A DNA stretch of 64,000 bases from Galaxea fascicularis. Taxonomy: Eukaryota > Cnidaria > Anthozoa > Scleractinia > Euphylliidae. The notes beneath the pieces were generated by a model. That model was not told where the DNA came from and did no database searches. It worked only from the letters and a program-made list of their open reading frames with translations. The DNA is taken from assembly GCA_948470475.1 (NCBI GenBank), contig OX419345.1:15215170-15279169 (forward strand), given 5' to 3'. Shown here piece after piece: positions 52,901 to 63,605 of this stretch. How positions within the stretch are numbered: the first letter of the stretch is position 1; every line of letters starts with the position of its first letter. The translations under genes and the position numbers were made by a program.

Positions 52901-55900
52901 GCGGCTGCCCGAGAAGTAATGAAAACTATTGCTACGCTACAGTAAAATTTAGATGCTTTTTTATGCAATTTAAATCTCTCAAGCAGATTAAGATTTTTTT
53001 ATCGCAAAATTCTAAAAACGATAAAAAGCCTACAGTCACAAGTGAAGAACTGGGCTATGACATTACCTCGGGGAGTTTGAGAACCGTCTCTGTCAATGTT
53101 AGCCGCATTTGGCATGCGCTACTGTCCAACAACGCTGACAGTTTTACTGTGGGCTCCATGCTGTTTCGGACTGCACCAAGGAGGTCCCTAGGAAAATGGA
53201 GAAATGAAACAGAAATTAAACTTTGTTGAGGGAACGTACAACAATGCGTCCAAGTGCAAGAGGATCTCATTGAGTGAATCACAAGGGGATGAGGGGGTCC
53301 TGCATAGGAGATCTGAAGAACCCTTGGGTTTTGCCAGTGCTTTCGAGAGGACTCTGACGTATACGACTTTCTGTTTTCTCCCGGGAAGAACTTGACATCA
53401 TATTACCTGACTTCCAGCACTCTTGCTCTTATTTTCTTGACATCTCCCTGGAAAAACAAAACACACGGCCTTAAAATTTACACATCCAGAACTTTAAGCG
53501 TTTAAACCACCTACAGTGTAATAGATAGCTACACAAAAAGCACTGTTCCATGGTTTTCATTTGAGTGGTCACACTTTGGGTAGTCTCCTTCGCAGCAGTC
53601 GTTAATGCTAGTCACGCAACGCTCCCTCCAGGTTAGGTGAAAGAGCGTTGCGTGACGAACCCCAAGACTAAACTTTGGGATGCCAAGTGATCCCCAGACG
53701 ACCCTGTCGGCAGAATATTTAAAAGTGCAAAGGACTGGACTGGAGGTAGGAAAAGAAGGGGACCAGCAAGAAATGAGACTTAGTCTCACATGTACCTTTT
53801 CATAAAGTGTGGTCTCGATCCTAATATCTCCTTGAATATCTGTGTAATTGTGCATATGATGAACAGGAGTGACTGGAAACCATTTTTCCAGTCCTTTGGG
53901 ACTGCACGTCAACATCTCCCGGTCAAACGTTACTCTTCCGATAAGGTCATCCACTCTGTTAGCAAACAACAAACAGTAAAGCGTGTTGGAAACTGAGATC
54001 TTTTACCCAACTCGAATGGAACAAGAAAAAAAAATCCTTTTTACAGAGCTTTTGCTCAAAGTTGGGAAACCTGTGACCATGGGATTGAATTGCCGCAATT
54101 CACCACCAAACGTTTTTGTCTCCAGAAAAGGAGAAAACTGGTGCTAAAAAATCTCTAAGAGAGGACGAGAAAACTACGGCGAGGTCGGTCCATTTAGAGT
54201 GCCGAGTTAGGCTGATACGGTATTGGATGGGAGACCAGCACTCTCGGCTCCATGCATCTTTGCTCTCTCGATTGCGAACGAAAAGTGCCGGTACAGTGTT
54301 TTCATTATGAATCGACCAAACCTTTTGGAGATTGTAAAGAATGGGTTTCAAATCTTGTAGAACACAGTACAAGATTTCAAGAATATTTGGTCAATCAAAA
54401 CATGGAAGATTAGTCAGTTCCGATAATTCGATTTATTTGCTTTGCCACAGTCATCACTTTCTTTAAATCATTCTCACCCGATCGTGTCCTCATCATAAAC
54501 GTAGACCGAGAAGTTTGTAAAACCAGCTGGTACAAACATAGTGTATTCCTCGCCCCAGAATGGCTCCAGATCTCTCCATACTGTCGCAGTTCTGGGAAGA
54601 TAAAGAATTAAGGGCCACTTACTTTCGATAGACAGTTCGATAGTTTGGCGTTGTGATCTAATAGGCCATTTCCGAGTTCATGTCTGCCTCCTCTTCAAAG
54701 CAAGTCTAAGTGCGAAGTTTTTGTTATGAAAATTAGTTTTCATTCATATGTAAAGTAGAACTAATTACCATCACAAAAACCTCGCACTTAGACTCGCTTT
54801 AAAGAGGAGGCAGACATGAACTCGGAAATGGCCTATTTGACTAGAAGATCTGTGACATGTAAGGCCTAATGCATGGAGTCTCAAAGTAAACAGAATTACT
54901 AGTTGTTAGCTTATCTGGCTGATTTGCGGTGATGTTTCTTATTTTTCGGGTTTTACATGCAGGGTTCGCACGCGCCTTGAAAGTCCTTGAAAGTCCTTGA
55001 ATTTCAAAATAAAAATTCAAGGCCTTAAAAGTCCTTGAAAATTGCAGTCGGTCCTGGAAAGTCCTTGAAATTTGTAGCCAGTTTTACTCAACAAAGCTTC
55101 ACAAGTGTCTGAGATGAAAAGTGGCGTACTCTCTACTTTGAGCATCTGATGTGGCATTATATTGGCTTGATTTTGCCCCTCTTGGAGTCCTTGAAAAATG
55201 GAAAAATGTGTCCTTGAAAGGCCTTGAAAAGTCCTTGAATTTTTGGTCGAAAAAAAGTGTACGAACCCTGTACATGGCAATCTGAATCGGTGAGACTTTC
55301 ATGCGGTTTTGAAAATGGCCTTACAATGGAAAGTGATCCAAGCCGATATGACCTGTTATGAGTTGTACCGACTTTACTGCACTGAAGACACTTAAGCATG
55401 GACCGTACCCCCTCAAATGCCTTGGCAGATAAGGCTATCACACCGTTGTCGTGCAGACTTATCTTATTCGCGCTCCTATTTCTATCCAGCATCCGATTAC
55501 TTAACGTGAACAGCGCCTTAATATCACTCGTTAGAGTGACGGACTCAGAAAATAATTTATAAGTCATTTAACATATATTCCACAGGTGCGGGTGAGATGT
55601 GACAATAATGAGTGGAAGTCGTTGTTCTGGTAAAAGCACTGAGAATTGAATTGTGTCATCCAATAATTTGGTTTTAACGATTTCGAATGAACCGTGTATC
55701 CGTTTGAAGTACAATTTTTTTTCTCCCTTCTGCTTTTGCCCTTTTAGTAGACAGCTCGAGTGTACCTGAGTATCGTATTTACTTAAACGAAACGTTTTCC
55801 TTATCTTATTGTGTCACTTTTTTCTTTCACAGTTATATTGAATTAAGTTTATTTTCGTCATCATGAAGTTGTTTGAACTAAGAAAGTTAAGCAATATTTT

Positions 55901-57144
55901 TAATCTTATCGAAAATGTCCATGCGATTCATCGGAATGATTTTAAACTCTTACTGCTTTCTGTTTTTTCCTTATATTAATTACTGTTGTTCGCCGGTGTT
56001 GTCAGCGAACACCCAATGTCCGATTGATAACAAAAGTGCACAACAGAACTTAAATTACCCTTTTATTAAATAAATTAGTTTGCTAAAATTAGTCCGAGAA
56101 AAAGACGGGAAATCCTATGGCGTTCTCCATTGTCTTTTCCTCAGCTGAACATGCGGCAAGGTGTAGCTAGGGAGGGGGTCCTGGGGTGCCCGTGACTCCC
56201 CCTGTGTAAGCCTTATTTTAAGCAAACAACCTACAACATTCAAGTGACAATCTGGTGAGTACCCTGTGTTTGACACAGTCTGACCCCCCCCCCCCCCTCC
56301 TTTGAAAAATCCTGGTTACGCCCATGTATTGTAGTTAATTTTGTTAATAAGCAGATATTCAAAAACATTTAAAGTGTAAAGGCATCAATTTGGGCTCTAC
56401 TGCAGAAGTATAGTGGCTGTCTTTGGTTTGTGTAATTAAGCGAAAGTACCAGTTCTTTTGGCATTCAAATTTGTTGTAATAACGTAGCTTGGGTTGTCTG
56501 CTTTATCTCCAAACATTTAAACTGATGAATATCAATTAAGATTTTCAATATCTTCAACACGCAACAGATGTCCCCAAAGTAATTGCTCGGCTGTTCCTTT
56601 TATTGACTTTTCGTCACTTCTTGTTTGTTCACGTCTCGCATTCTTGAAGAAAACGTAGTATATTGTGCCTTTTTTAAATCTTAAATTGATAAATATCTGC
56701 TAGCTGTTGCGAAGTTAATTGGTCAAAAGGTGTACCGCATAATCGAAGATTTAACGTTGTTCCCCACTGTTCGATGTTCAGTTGGCAATGTTACTATAAA
56801 ATACATTTATTGAAACAGTTGGATTCACTCACCTTGCAACAACTTCGTTGTCCACTTTCACGATGCAATACGGGTCACTCTTTCCGGAGCTGAATGTTTA
56901 ATTAAAAACAAAACAAAACAAAATTATTTCCGAGTTGACTTGATAGTTGTGATGGTTCGTGGTTCATCGTCATTATTGTGACAAACAATGTTCAAATGCA
57001 AATGCGCAAATGTACGCAAAATAGTACATTACCGAGCAAACGATTACAGTAATTGAAATGACTTGACCAAGTGACTTACAGATCTTTTCGAGGAAGGTTC
57101 TTTCCTTCACCTATTCGAACGTACAGAATGGTGCTCTTCGCCAT
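43972..57144 (-). CDS. RASAL1: RASAL1-type Ras GTPase-activating protein (GAP1 family)
   Basis: Eighteen coding exons on the minus strand: 57144-57080, 56889-56833, 54591-54478, 53955-53796, 53447-53407, 53187-53067, 52274-52146, 50857-50766, 50095-49830, 49497-49433, 49266-49148, 48580-48397, 47881-47744, 47601-47457, 46896-46721, 46056-45919, 45372-45237 and 44315-43972. All are in phase, about 829 residues (human RASAL1 804). C2A (1-about 125) keeps the calcium-binding SGKSDPY and YDEDTIG. C2B (about 135-255) is degenerate. The RasGAP domain has the arginine finger R356 in [11 protein letters not shown] and [12 protein letters not shown] (480-491). The PH domain (about 583-684) ends at W678, and the Btk zinc motif is H697, C708, C709 and C719. 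The tail [17 protein letters not shown] matches RASAL1. The family turns off Ras/Rap after calcium-driven membrane binding. RASA4 (CAPRI) is the close alternative. Confidence 0.93.
44971..45150. mobile_element. Palindromic MITE (180 bp) in RASAL1-type last intron
   Basis: The arms ACAATAGTCTCCATTTGG...TCGGATATTTGCCTGCGGACATTA and the complement (TAATGTCCGCGGATAAATAT...CCAAATGGAAACTATTGT) cover most of the element. It lies between the last two coding exons. Confidence 0.75.
47960..48086. mobile_element. Short MITE (127 bp)
   Basis: The ends TGTGCCAGGCTCTCAG and CTGACAGCCTGGCACA are inverted. Inner blocks AACGGCG...GTCTGGGAAAG/CTTCCCAGAGCCCCGCCGTT also pair. It lies in a RASAL1-type intron (47881-48397). 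Confidence 0.75.
50404..50685. repeat. Dispersed repeat with inner inverted arms, related to 38813-38990
   Basis: It shares TATC(A/T)CTCAGTTAGTA, GTGATTGGTCAATTTT and CTACTGTACGGCC with the copy at 38813. It also has an inner inverted pair, GTACTGTAAGTTACGGATC and GATCCGTAACTTACAGTAC. It lies in the RASAL1-type intron between exons 50857-50766 and 50095-49830. Confidence 0.6.
53611..53656. repeat. Perfect 14-bp hairpin
   Basis: GTCACGCAACGCTC (53611-53624) and its exact complement GAGCGTTGCGTGAC (53643-53656) are separated by 18 bases. It is probably the core of a foldback MITE in a RASAL1-type intron; a single-gene regulatory hairpin is less likely. Confidence 0.6.
54170..54260 (+). repeat. 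5S rRNA-like SINE fragment
   Basis: TTGGATGGGAGACC (54223-54236) is identical to the 5S rRNA C-box segment of the internal promoter. Upstream GCCGAGTTAGGCTGATACGG weakly resembles the 5S A-box/intermediate region. The full 5S sequence is not present, so it is a degenerate 5S pseudogene or 5S-derived SINE in a RASAL1-type intron. Confidence 0.5.
54660..54837. mobile_element. Foldback MITE, second copy of the 26549-26726 family
   Basis: A 178-bp near-perfect palindrome with AATAGGCCATTTCCGAGTTC at one end and its complement at the other. It differs from the copy at 26549-26726 at only a few positions seen by eye (for example GCAAGTC versus GCGAGTC). It lies about 70 bases upstream of the RASAL1-type exon 54591-54478. 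Confidence 0.85.
54960..55270. mobile_element. TIR element filled with TCCTTGAA repeats
   Basis: The ends are CAGGGTTCGCACG and TGTACGAACCCTG (inverted). The 6-base direct repeat TACATG flanks it on both sides (54954-54959, 55271-55276). The octamer TCCTTGAA occurs seven times, with more near-copies such as GCCTTGAAA. No open frame is seen. It lies in the RASAL1-type intron before exon 54591. Confidence 0.75.
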
Positions 57145-59021
57145 GTGACAGCAGTGAGTCAGTTGTGTGTTCGATGGCAGGGCAAAACAGGAAAAACAAG
57201 GTGGATTAAGGTTAAGATCTTTGAGTGATCTAACCTTCTGAAATCCACTCCGTGATAGTTTACAGTTTCAGAATTTGACGAACAAATAACTGTTTTGTTC
57301 GCAGTTATTCGTCAAAACCACGATTCCAACACCACCTTCAGTTCAATCCAGAGTAAACTTGTGTCTGAGTGACTCTCGGTCAGGGCGAAGTTTCTACTGT
57401 CGATCAATCGCTTTATTGCATTTTAGCATCTAATTTAGGAGCTAAATAAACACTGAACCTTTATCAAACAATTAGCGGTCACACCCCCGCGAGTGCGGCA
57501 AAAGTTGTGCTAATTATACTTCTTCTATCTGAGTAAATATAGCATTGTTGATCCTTATCTTGCTTTTGTCAAAACATTATTGACGCAAAAAATGACTTAA
57601 GTTGCTTTCAATCGCTTACGTTTGTTGCTCAGTCCGCGATTGCGTAAATTTTCGTCGAGAAAAGTTTTTTTTAATTTATATATTCCTTCGTCAAAAGGTT
57701 CATATAAGGGTTTGATTTTCAGAGGTGTGGAAATGATCAATTTATAACTATTTTTGGAAATGAGGTGCTCGTGATATACGCCAGTTAACGTGATTTATAG
57801 ACATGCTGTTCACACTCAATTATTACACACTTGGAACCAAATCTGTTTTCGTTGTTCGTATTCTAAAGTGTAAACGTACCGACATCAGTTGAGTAGCAAT
57901 TTCATGTAACACGGTCGATTATAGCCTTTTTTAATCTGCCAGGGATTTAAGTGTCATCTCAGGTGGTACCATTCGTCAAAAATAACCTGTGGAAAGTGGT
58001 TCCATATCTTTTAAGTCTGTATATAAAATCCGGCAGGGAATTCAAAGTTTAAATTTGTATTCTGATCTTTTAAATGTCAGATAGATAAGATTTTTGTAAA
58101 ATCAACGATTTCTTCTTTAAAAATGTGCCCGGTGGGATGGAAAGACATATTAGATAATAGACTGGAAAACTTTAGAAACATTAAAAATTCGGGGCAAAGA
58201 AATGGTGCGCCCTTTCTGTTTTGTCTCCTCGGTAGTGCAAAGTGATAAAAAATTCAAGTGTGGGGCTGTATGTCGCAGTTAGTTGCAGACAGAGCATATG
58301 ATCATATGAAGAGCATGGAAGCTCTTCCATGTGATATTTGGTTTGACATTCTCAAGTGGAACACAAAAAGACCAGTCTATCCATCCAGAAAGTATCGTTT
58401 TGTATCAAAGGTTTTTAAGGCTCTGTATCTCTGATCTCGTTTAAGAGGAGCAATTCTACAGCTCACCGCCGTTATGAAGTGCACTATGGAGTGTTTGAAA
58501 GCAAACAGCCGAAACGGTTTGTTTTTAAAAGCCTTTACATGCCAACGAATCAAATGCAAATATTGGTGAGAACAAAGAATTCGTGCGAATTGAAAGCGAC
58601 ATGATTGCACTGACATTGGCCAACTTCTCTGTGTCTTCCTGTTGTAAACGTCCGAGTTTGCCGCGCCATTTTTAGCAACGTTGAATTGTGAAAGAAGGGG
58701 GAAGTGATATTGACAAAGGTCAGATACAGACGCACGAAAAAAAGTCTAAATATTGACTGCGCGCAAGCGCGATGAAATATTCCATGGCTTCCACGCTTCC
58801 GGTTCAGGCTTGGATAATTCGCATACGAATACATCAAGTACAATGCAACAAAAAATCCAGCGAAGAACCTGGAACTGGGAACGCTACTCTATTTTCAAAG
58901 TGGCTTCGTCGTCGAACTGTGGAACTCGTGAGTCCTAGATCAGTTCTCGATTATTTCAGCCGATATTGGTCAAGGAGAGAGGCAGAGCGAAAGAAAGAGA
59001 GGTCGAAGTTGTCATTTAAAC
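57145..59021. other. Divergent intergenic region between RASAL1-type and MZT2 genes
   Basis: This contains the 5' flanks of two genes facing away from each other. It is AT-rich; open frames at 58377-58616 and 58550-58843 (minus) and 58772-59095 (plus) lack recognisable domains, and the last one overlaps MZT2 out of frame. I could not place a TATA box or another motif confidently. Confidence 0.5.
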
Positions 59022-59435
59022 ATGTCAAGATCGAAATCTACTCCGGATATCTACAAAGTCACTGTTACGCGAACCAACTCCAAGAGCTTGGATGAGGAAC
59101 TTCTTGAGTTGTGCAACTTGAGCGGGGTGACACTAGACGGGGATGTCTTCAAGATACTGTTGGGTCTGATAAAACTAAACGTTTCTCCGACTTCCCTGGT
59201 TAGTATTTTGAAGAAGATTGCTGCAACGAAAGGATATCCGAGCGAAACATCACAATCGACGACAAAATTGAGCTCGTCTGGTTCTTCGCTGGGTACAGGG
59301 AGTTACGACGCAACACAGTCTTCATCACTGACTACAAGTGCAAGTTTAGGATCTACTCAAAGTACAAGTCGAGAGAGAATTCCGATTTCCAGCCGTCTAA
59401 AGGAACTGAGGGCTCATGCGGCAATGCAACAGTAA
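59022..59435 (+). CDS. MZT2: Mitotic-spindle organizing protein 2 (MOZART2)
   Basis: A single uninterrupted frame of 137 residues. Residues about 25-70 (ELCNLSGVTLDGDVFKILLG, then LIKLNVSPTSLVSILKKIA) match the conserved MZT2 helical core, which in vertebrates binds the N-terminus of gamma-tubulin complex proteins and CDK5RAP2-type activators. It is part of the gamma-tubulin ring complex at centrosomes and spindles. The remaining C-terminal half is Ser/Thr-rich and probably disordered, as in the family (human about 158 residues). The ATG is the first in frame before the core. The gene lacks introns within the coding region, but an upstream non-coding exon cannot be excluded. Confidence 0.9.
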   Translation: MSRSKSTPDIYKVTVTRTNSKSLDEELLELCNLSGVTLDGDVFKILLGLIKLNVSPTSLVSILKKIAATKGYPSETSQSTTKLSSSGSSLGTGSYDATQSSSLTTSASLGSTQSTSRERIPISSRLKELRAHAAMQQ

Positions 59436-59440
59436 ACTGC

Positions 59441-59446
59441 AATAAA
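59441..59446 (+). terminator. Polyadenylation signal overlapping the MZT2 3' UTR start
   Basis: AATAAA begins six bases after the MZT2 stop codon (59433-59435). If used, the 3' UTR would be only about 25-35 bases. No other canonical signal is evident before the transposon starting at 59521. Confidence 0.5.
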
Positions 59447-59520
59447 ACAATGTAACATTAAACTGAAAGCTTACTTCGCACTTATGCAAACTCGCACAAA
59501 CAAACCTGCTGACAGTGTGG

Positions 59521-60136
59521 TTAAGCCGTGGCTATACGAGCGATGTTTTGCTTGCGAAGGTGATGCGATTTTTTTTTAAATTGTCGCATCACCAGTGTGT
59601 GCTGAACATCACGTGTAGCCACCTTTGCACAAGTTGATGCGATGGCGACAGCTGAAAAAATTGCAGAAAAAAAAATCACAAGAAATTATACGTGTTTAAC
59701 TTTTCGCAACACAATCATGGCCTTTGTCACTCGTGTAGGCCACTACTGCACTCTGGTGATGTGACGATTTTTAAAAAGAATCGCATCCCCTTTGCAAGCA
59801 AAAAATCACTTGTGCAGCTGCAGCTTTTGACTAGTCCATGCAACAGGCAATCCATCACTGTAAAGCTGTGGCTACACAAGTGATTTGTGGCTTGAGATGG
59901 TGATGTGACTTTTTAAAATTGTTGCATCACCAGCACCCAGTGAAGTCGTATGTGTAGCTACCTGCATGCAAGTGATGAGTTGGTGACAGATGCAAGCATT
60001 TCAATGAGAATTTTTTGCAGTAAAATCAGACATTGCAACTTGTGTAGCCAGCATCGTGTGCCAGCAACACGACAAGTTTTCAAAGAAAGTGCATGACCAT
60101 CGCAAGGAAAAAATCGCTGGTGTAGCCAAGGCTTAA
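59521..60136. mobile_element. DNA transposon with GTGGCTACAC-type repeats (about 615 bp)
   Basis: The ends are TTAAGCCGTGGCTATACGAG and CTGGTGTAGCCAAGGCTTAA. Internal copies of GTGGCTACACAAGTGAT and GTGTAGCCAC alternate with GATGCGA/TCGCATC blocks, including a near-complete left-end copy at 59863. The element may be a nest of two related insertions. It lies 85 bases after the MZT2 stop. Confidence 0.7.
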
Positions 60137-61628
60137 AACGCTATTGGCTCTCACAGCTCTGAGCTTTGTCCAAGTGATTGATTTCTGAGCATTTCTTGTT
60201 GGAAATTTGGTACAGATATTGTACCATTTGCGTTGAAACTGGGTGCTGCAAACTATGAGAATATGCAAATTTTGCTGGTTATGCCTTGAAAAGAATTAGT
60301 TAATTGACTAATACTGTAGCTGGAGACAAGTTCTTGATGTTTATATTAATGATTTTGTAACTTAAAAAAGTAAGTTTGCTACTTGTCAGAGTAGCGGTGT
60401 GTGTGATGCTATATACATGTATCTTGCACAATTAAAAGTTTTTGCAACTGTGGTGGAATAAAAATTAATTTAAGAATATAGTGTAGGTAGTCTGCAAAAG
60501 CATTCACCTTCTCCATGCACTTTGAAACAAGTCCATGAAGTGTTGATTGCAGAGTGACGTACCCTATGGGACTTCTTAAAATTAATATCACTTACACTAA
60601 CATTGTTTTGGTTATGACTTTCAAGGCAGAGGAGCAAGTCAGAGAATTTCAATACAACATGGCTTTCCAATCATAATATTGATATTCTCTTTTGTACATG
60701 TAACACCATAATATTACATCTCCTCATGGCAAACGAATCAGACACTTTTGAGGTCATTAATTTGAAAAGTACATGGCTATCACAAGTCCTAAGAAACTTA
60801 AAAATTGTGTAATCATGTGATCTGACTCGGTACCTCCTGGTAATATGTCAGATGCTTTTGCAAGGGAATATTTTTGCAATTTATTTGTCTTGCCAGATAA
60901 TTGATAGAGTACCCAACCCATTAATAATAATTAAAATAAAAAACGAAAACTTTTTTTCTTTCCAGTCCTTCACACATTTTCTTTTCAACTTTTTGGCAGC
61001 TTTAATGTTAACATGCTTTTCCACTGACAATGCTACAAAACAATAGTTTAGTTCATTTCATTTAGCAGTGTGTACAATGTTGAGGGCACTCAAGACACTA
61101 GAGTTGTTTGAATCATGGGCTTGGTGTGCTTCTCAATTGATGTATGGCAGAGCATAAGCCAACAATATTGATAAGTTGTAGGAATCAGTCTCTTTACACT
61201 TCACAAGAACTGACAAAATACTGCAAAAATGTTTAAACCACTGTGGAGAATACCACTTGCAACTTGCCTAGTAATACTGAAGTTTACTATTATTTTTTAC
61301 CATAGCAGTTTAAGTTGCATAAGACATGACAACACTGTGCAGTTGCTTATTGCCTCCACTAATAACCATTGATGCTTAAATCTTGGATGTGTATGCCACA
61401 GCTAAAGGTCTCCAGATATTGGTACCTCAAGCAGTAATGATGCTGTGGTTAAAGTCTAGAATAATACTTTGAATTCTCTGTTGCATGGTAAAATCATTCT
61501 TTTAAACCTTTAACATTGCTTGAGTTTGGCTGAAATAGCAATGAAAGGTGGTCCCATATATTATAATATTAATATAAGTTAATTTTTTGCCCTAAGTGGA
61601 AGCTTGGAAGAACATACCTGTATTCAAG
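60137..61628. other. AT-rich intergenic DNA
   Basis: I see no exon, RNA gene or clear repeat boundary here. Short open frames (60080-60268, 60409-60591, 60852-61046) have no recognisable domain. Confidence 0.45.
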
Positions 61629-62008
61629 TTAAAAGAGCGCTGTCATGCTATTTCAGCCACTGTAAATGCTTAAAGATTTTTTAAATCGGAGAAAACCCAA
61701 AAATAATGGAGCAGTTTATTCACTCAAGACATGTTACTGCACTTAGACTAAAATACAGTCTCCTTCTGTCAGGATGGCAAGGATGGAAATGGACTGCATT
61801 TTGAACATTTTAAATTTTTCAAATTCTTGCACGTCATTTTAAAGCCATGGCCAGAAATGTACTGTGGATGACTTTTTCTGCAACAAATCAATAGATATCT
61901 TTCTCCTACATTTCAAAGAATGTTTTGGCGTGAGAAAAGGCCATTCAGTAACATTACTATGTAGTTCTTGCTGGAAACAGGAAATTTTTCAGACAAAGCC
62001 CCTTTAAA
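61629..62008. mobile_element. Non-autonomous DNA transposon, copy B
   Basis: Diverged copy of 11580-11972 in the same orientation: TTAAAAGAGCGCTGTCATGC at the left end, CCCCTTTAA at the right end, and shared blocks AAAACCCAAAAATAAT, TTTTGGCGTGAG/TTTTGGCATAAG and ATATCTTTCTCCTACATTTC. Confidence 0.7.
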
Positions 62009-62248
62009 ATCATAGTGCTTTGAAAGGGGGGAATTTCAGCATTTCAATAAGAAATGAAAGCACTTCATTATGTATTCTTTTGAACTGAAATACTTGATAC
62101 AGGAATTAAATCATATGAGTTGTAACTTTACAACAAATAATATATTAAATACTTTCTTCATCTGACACTTTGTCCAGACAATAACAACTTTCAACTACAA
62201 TGGTTATTACATTAGAGAATTGTTATAAATAACATCAAATATTCTTGT

Positions 62249-63605
62249 TCACTGCTCCATGTCATCATCTTCTAAACTAAATGTGCTGCATTCACCAACA
62301 ATCTCAACATGGTGGACCCTGTTGACAAACACAAAATTATTCTTACACAGAAGTTAAACTTTAATTCCATAACATTAACTGTATGACATTAAAATGTATG
62401 AATCTATGTAAGAACTGTTCCACACACTCATTAAAAAACTAGCTGTCTAAAGGAGTTTCACTCTGTTGCTTTGGCCTGGCTATACAGCCAGAAGGATTTT
62501 TGTCATGTTCCTGGTGTCACAGACCCAAGGTGTTGTACACCAGGGCCTGGTTGTTCGAAAGCTGATTAACGCTAATCCAGGATAAGAAATTGATCAAGGA
62601 GGTTATTTTTCTGTTCCCAAACGTTGTTCAATGCCGATATTCTGCAAAATTTTAGATTAGGGAAAGTCAAACCTGAAAAACAAAGAGCAGCGAAAACAAC
62701 TTTCATCCAATAGTTAAAAACTGCAACCAAAGTTTACACTAATTCTGGATTATGTTAATCCACTTTCGAACAACCAGGCCCAGAGTTCACCAAGATAACT
62801 CAAGTAAGAACACAACAGTCAGCAAGATTTGGCATGATTTATTGGGGTCAGGCTGTCAGCCACTGGATAAATAACTTTCACGAAAAACTATAAAGAAATA
62901 GATGATAGTTTGTGTAAGAAAACTGTAAACTGTAAATCAACACAACAAAATGAAAGGAAATTTGAGAGAAATCACTTACATCTGATGTATACTCTTAGCA
63001 ACACAACTTCAAAAAGATAGCTTCCAAAAAATCCTTACTCTCATCGAGTGACTAAATAAATGGGACTACGCTGGACTGATATCTAAAATACTTAAGTGAT
63101 GACAAAACAAAGGCCAGCCAGAAAATGGAAAATAAAATTAATTAAACATCAACTAAAATATCAACAAAGGTGCAAAAACGGAAATGCTCTGTTTCTGAAC
63201 AGTTTTGTATCAGTAATCCATTTACAAGTCACTTTTTTGTTAGAGAGACCTTGAGTCAAAAATATTAAATATTAATCCACTTAAATGGGGTTAGAGAATT
63301 AAGTGAACCAAGCACATCAAAAATGGGAAGGCAAGGTTTTGGATGAACACTGATCTTGAGGGGTTTTGAGAATAAATTTTGTTTACCATCCAATAATCAC
63401 CGAAACGTTTTGTAGTGACTGGAAAAACAAAAAGATTTAAGGTCAGACACCTAGTATTTTCAACAAAGTCCAGATGCATCTGCGTGTTTTTGGTGTTCAC
63501 CTACCCCTTATCTTGAAACTCTTCTGTTTCTGGGATGCTTTCCATTATAAGACTGACACAAGAGCTGCTACTGCTACTGCTAGTAATGTCATTTGCACTC
63601 TTGTC
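62249..63605 (-). CDS. C-terminal two exons of an unidentified protein (gene continues beyond the window)
   Basis: On the minus strand, exon 63605-63505 (acceptor ...CCCAG|GAC, donor GG|GTAGGT) joins exon 62318-62249 (acceptor AACAG|GGT) in phase and ends in TGA. The joined tail is DKSANDITSSSSSSC, VSLIMESIPETEEFQDKG, VHHVEIVGECSTFSL and EDDDMEQ. It is short, Ser-rich and acidic and has no domain I recognise. Support is the consistent phase and splice sites only; further upstream exons would be to the right of 64000. An alternative is a chance open pair. Confidence 0.5.
62544..62781. mobile_element. MITE with GGGCCTGGTTGTTCGAAAGC ends (about 238 bp)
   Basis: The left terminus GGGCCTGGTTGTTCGAAAGC and right terminus CTTTCGAACAACCAGGCCC are inverted. 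Subterminal GATTAACGCTAATCCAGGAT and ATTCTGGATTATGTTAATCC also pair. It lies in the intron of the unidentified right-edge gene. Confidence 0.85.

Noticed and set aside
58772..59095. Plus-strand open frame of 107 codons overlapping the MZT2 start
   Set aside because: It is out of frame with MZT2 and has no domain; the conserved MZT2 core supports the 59022 frame instead.
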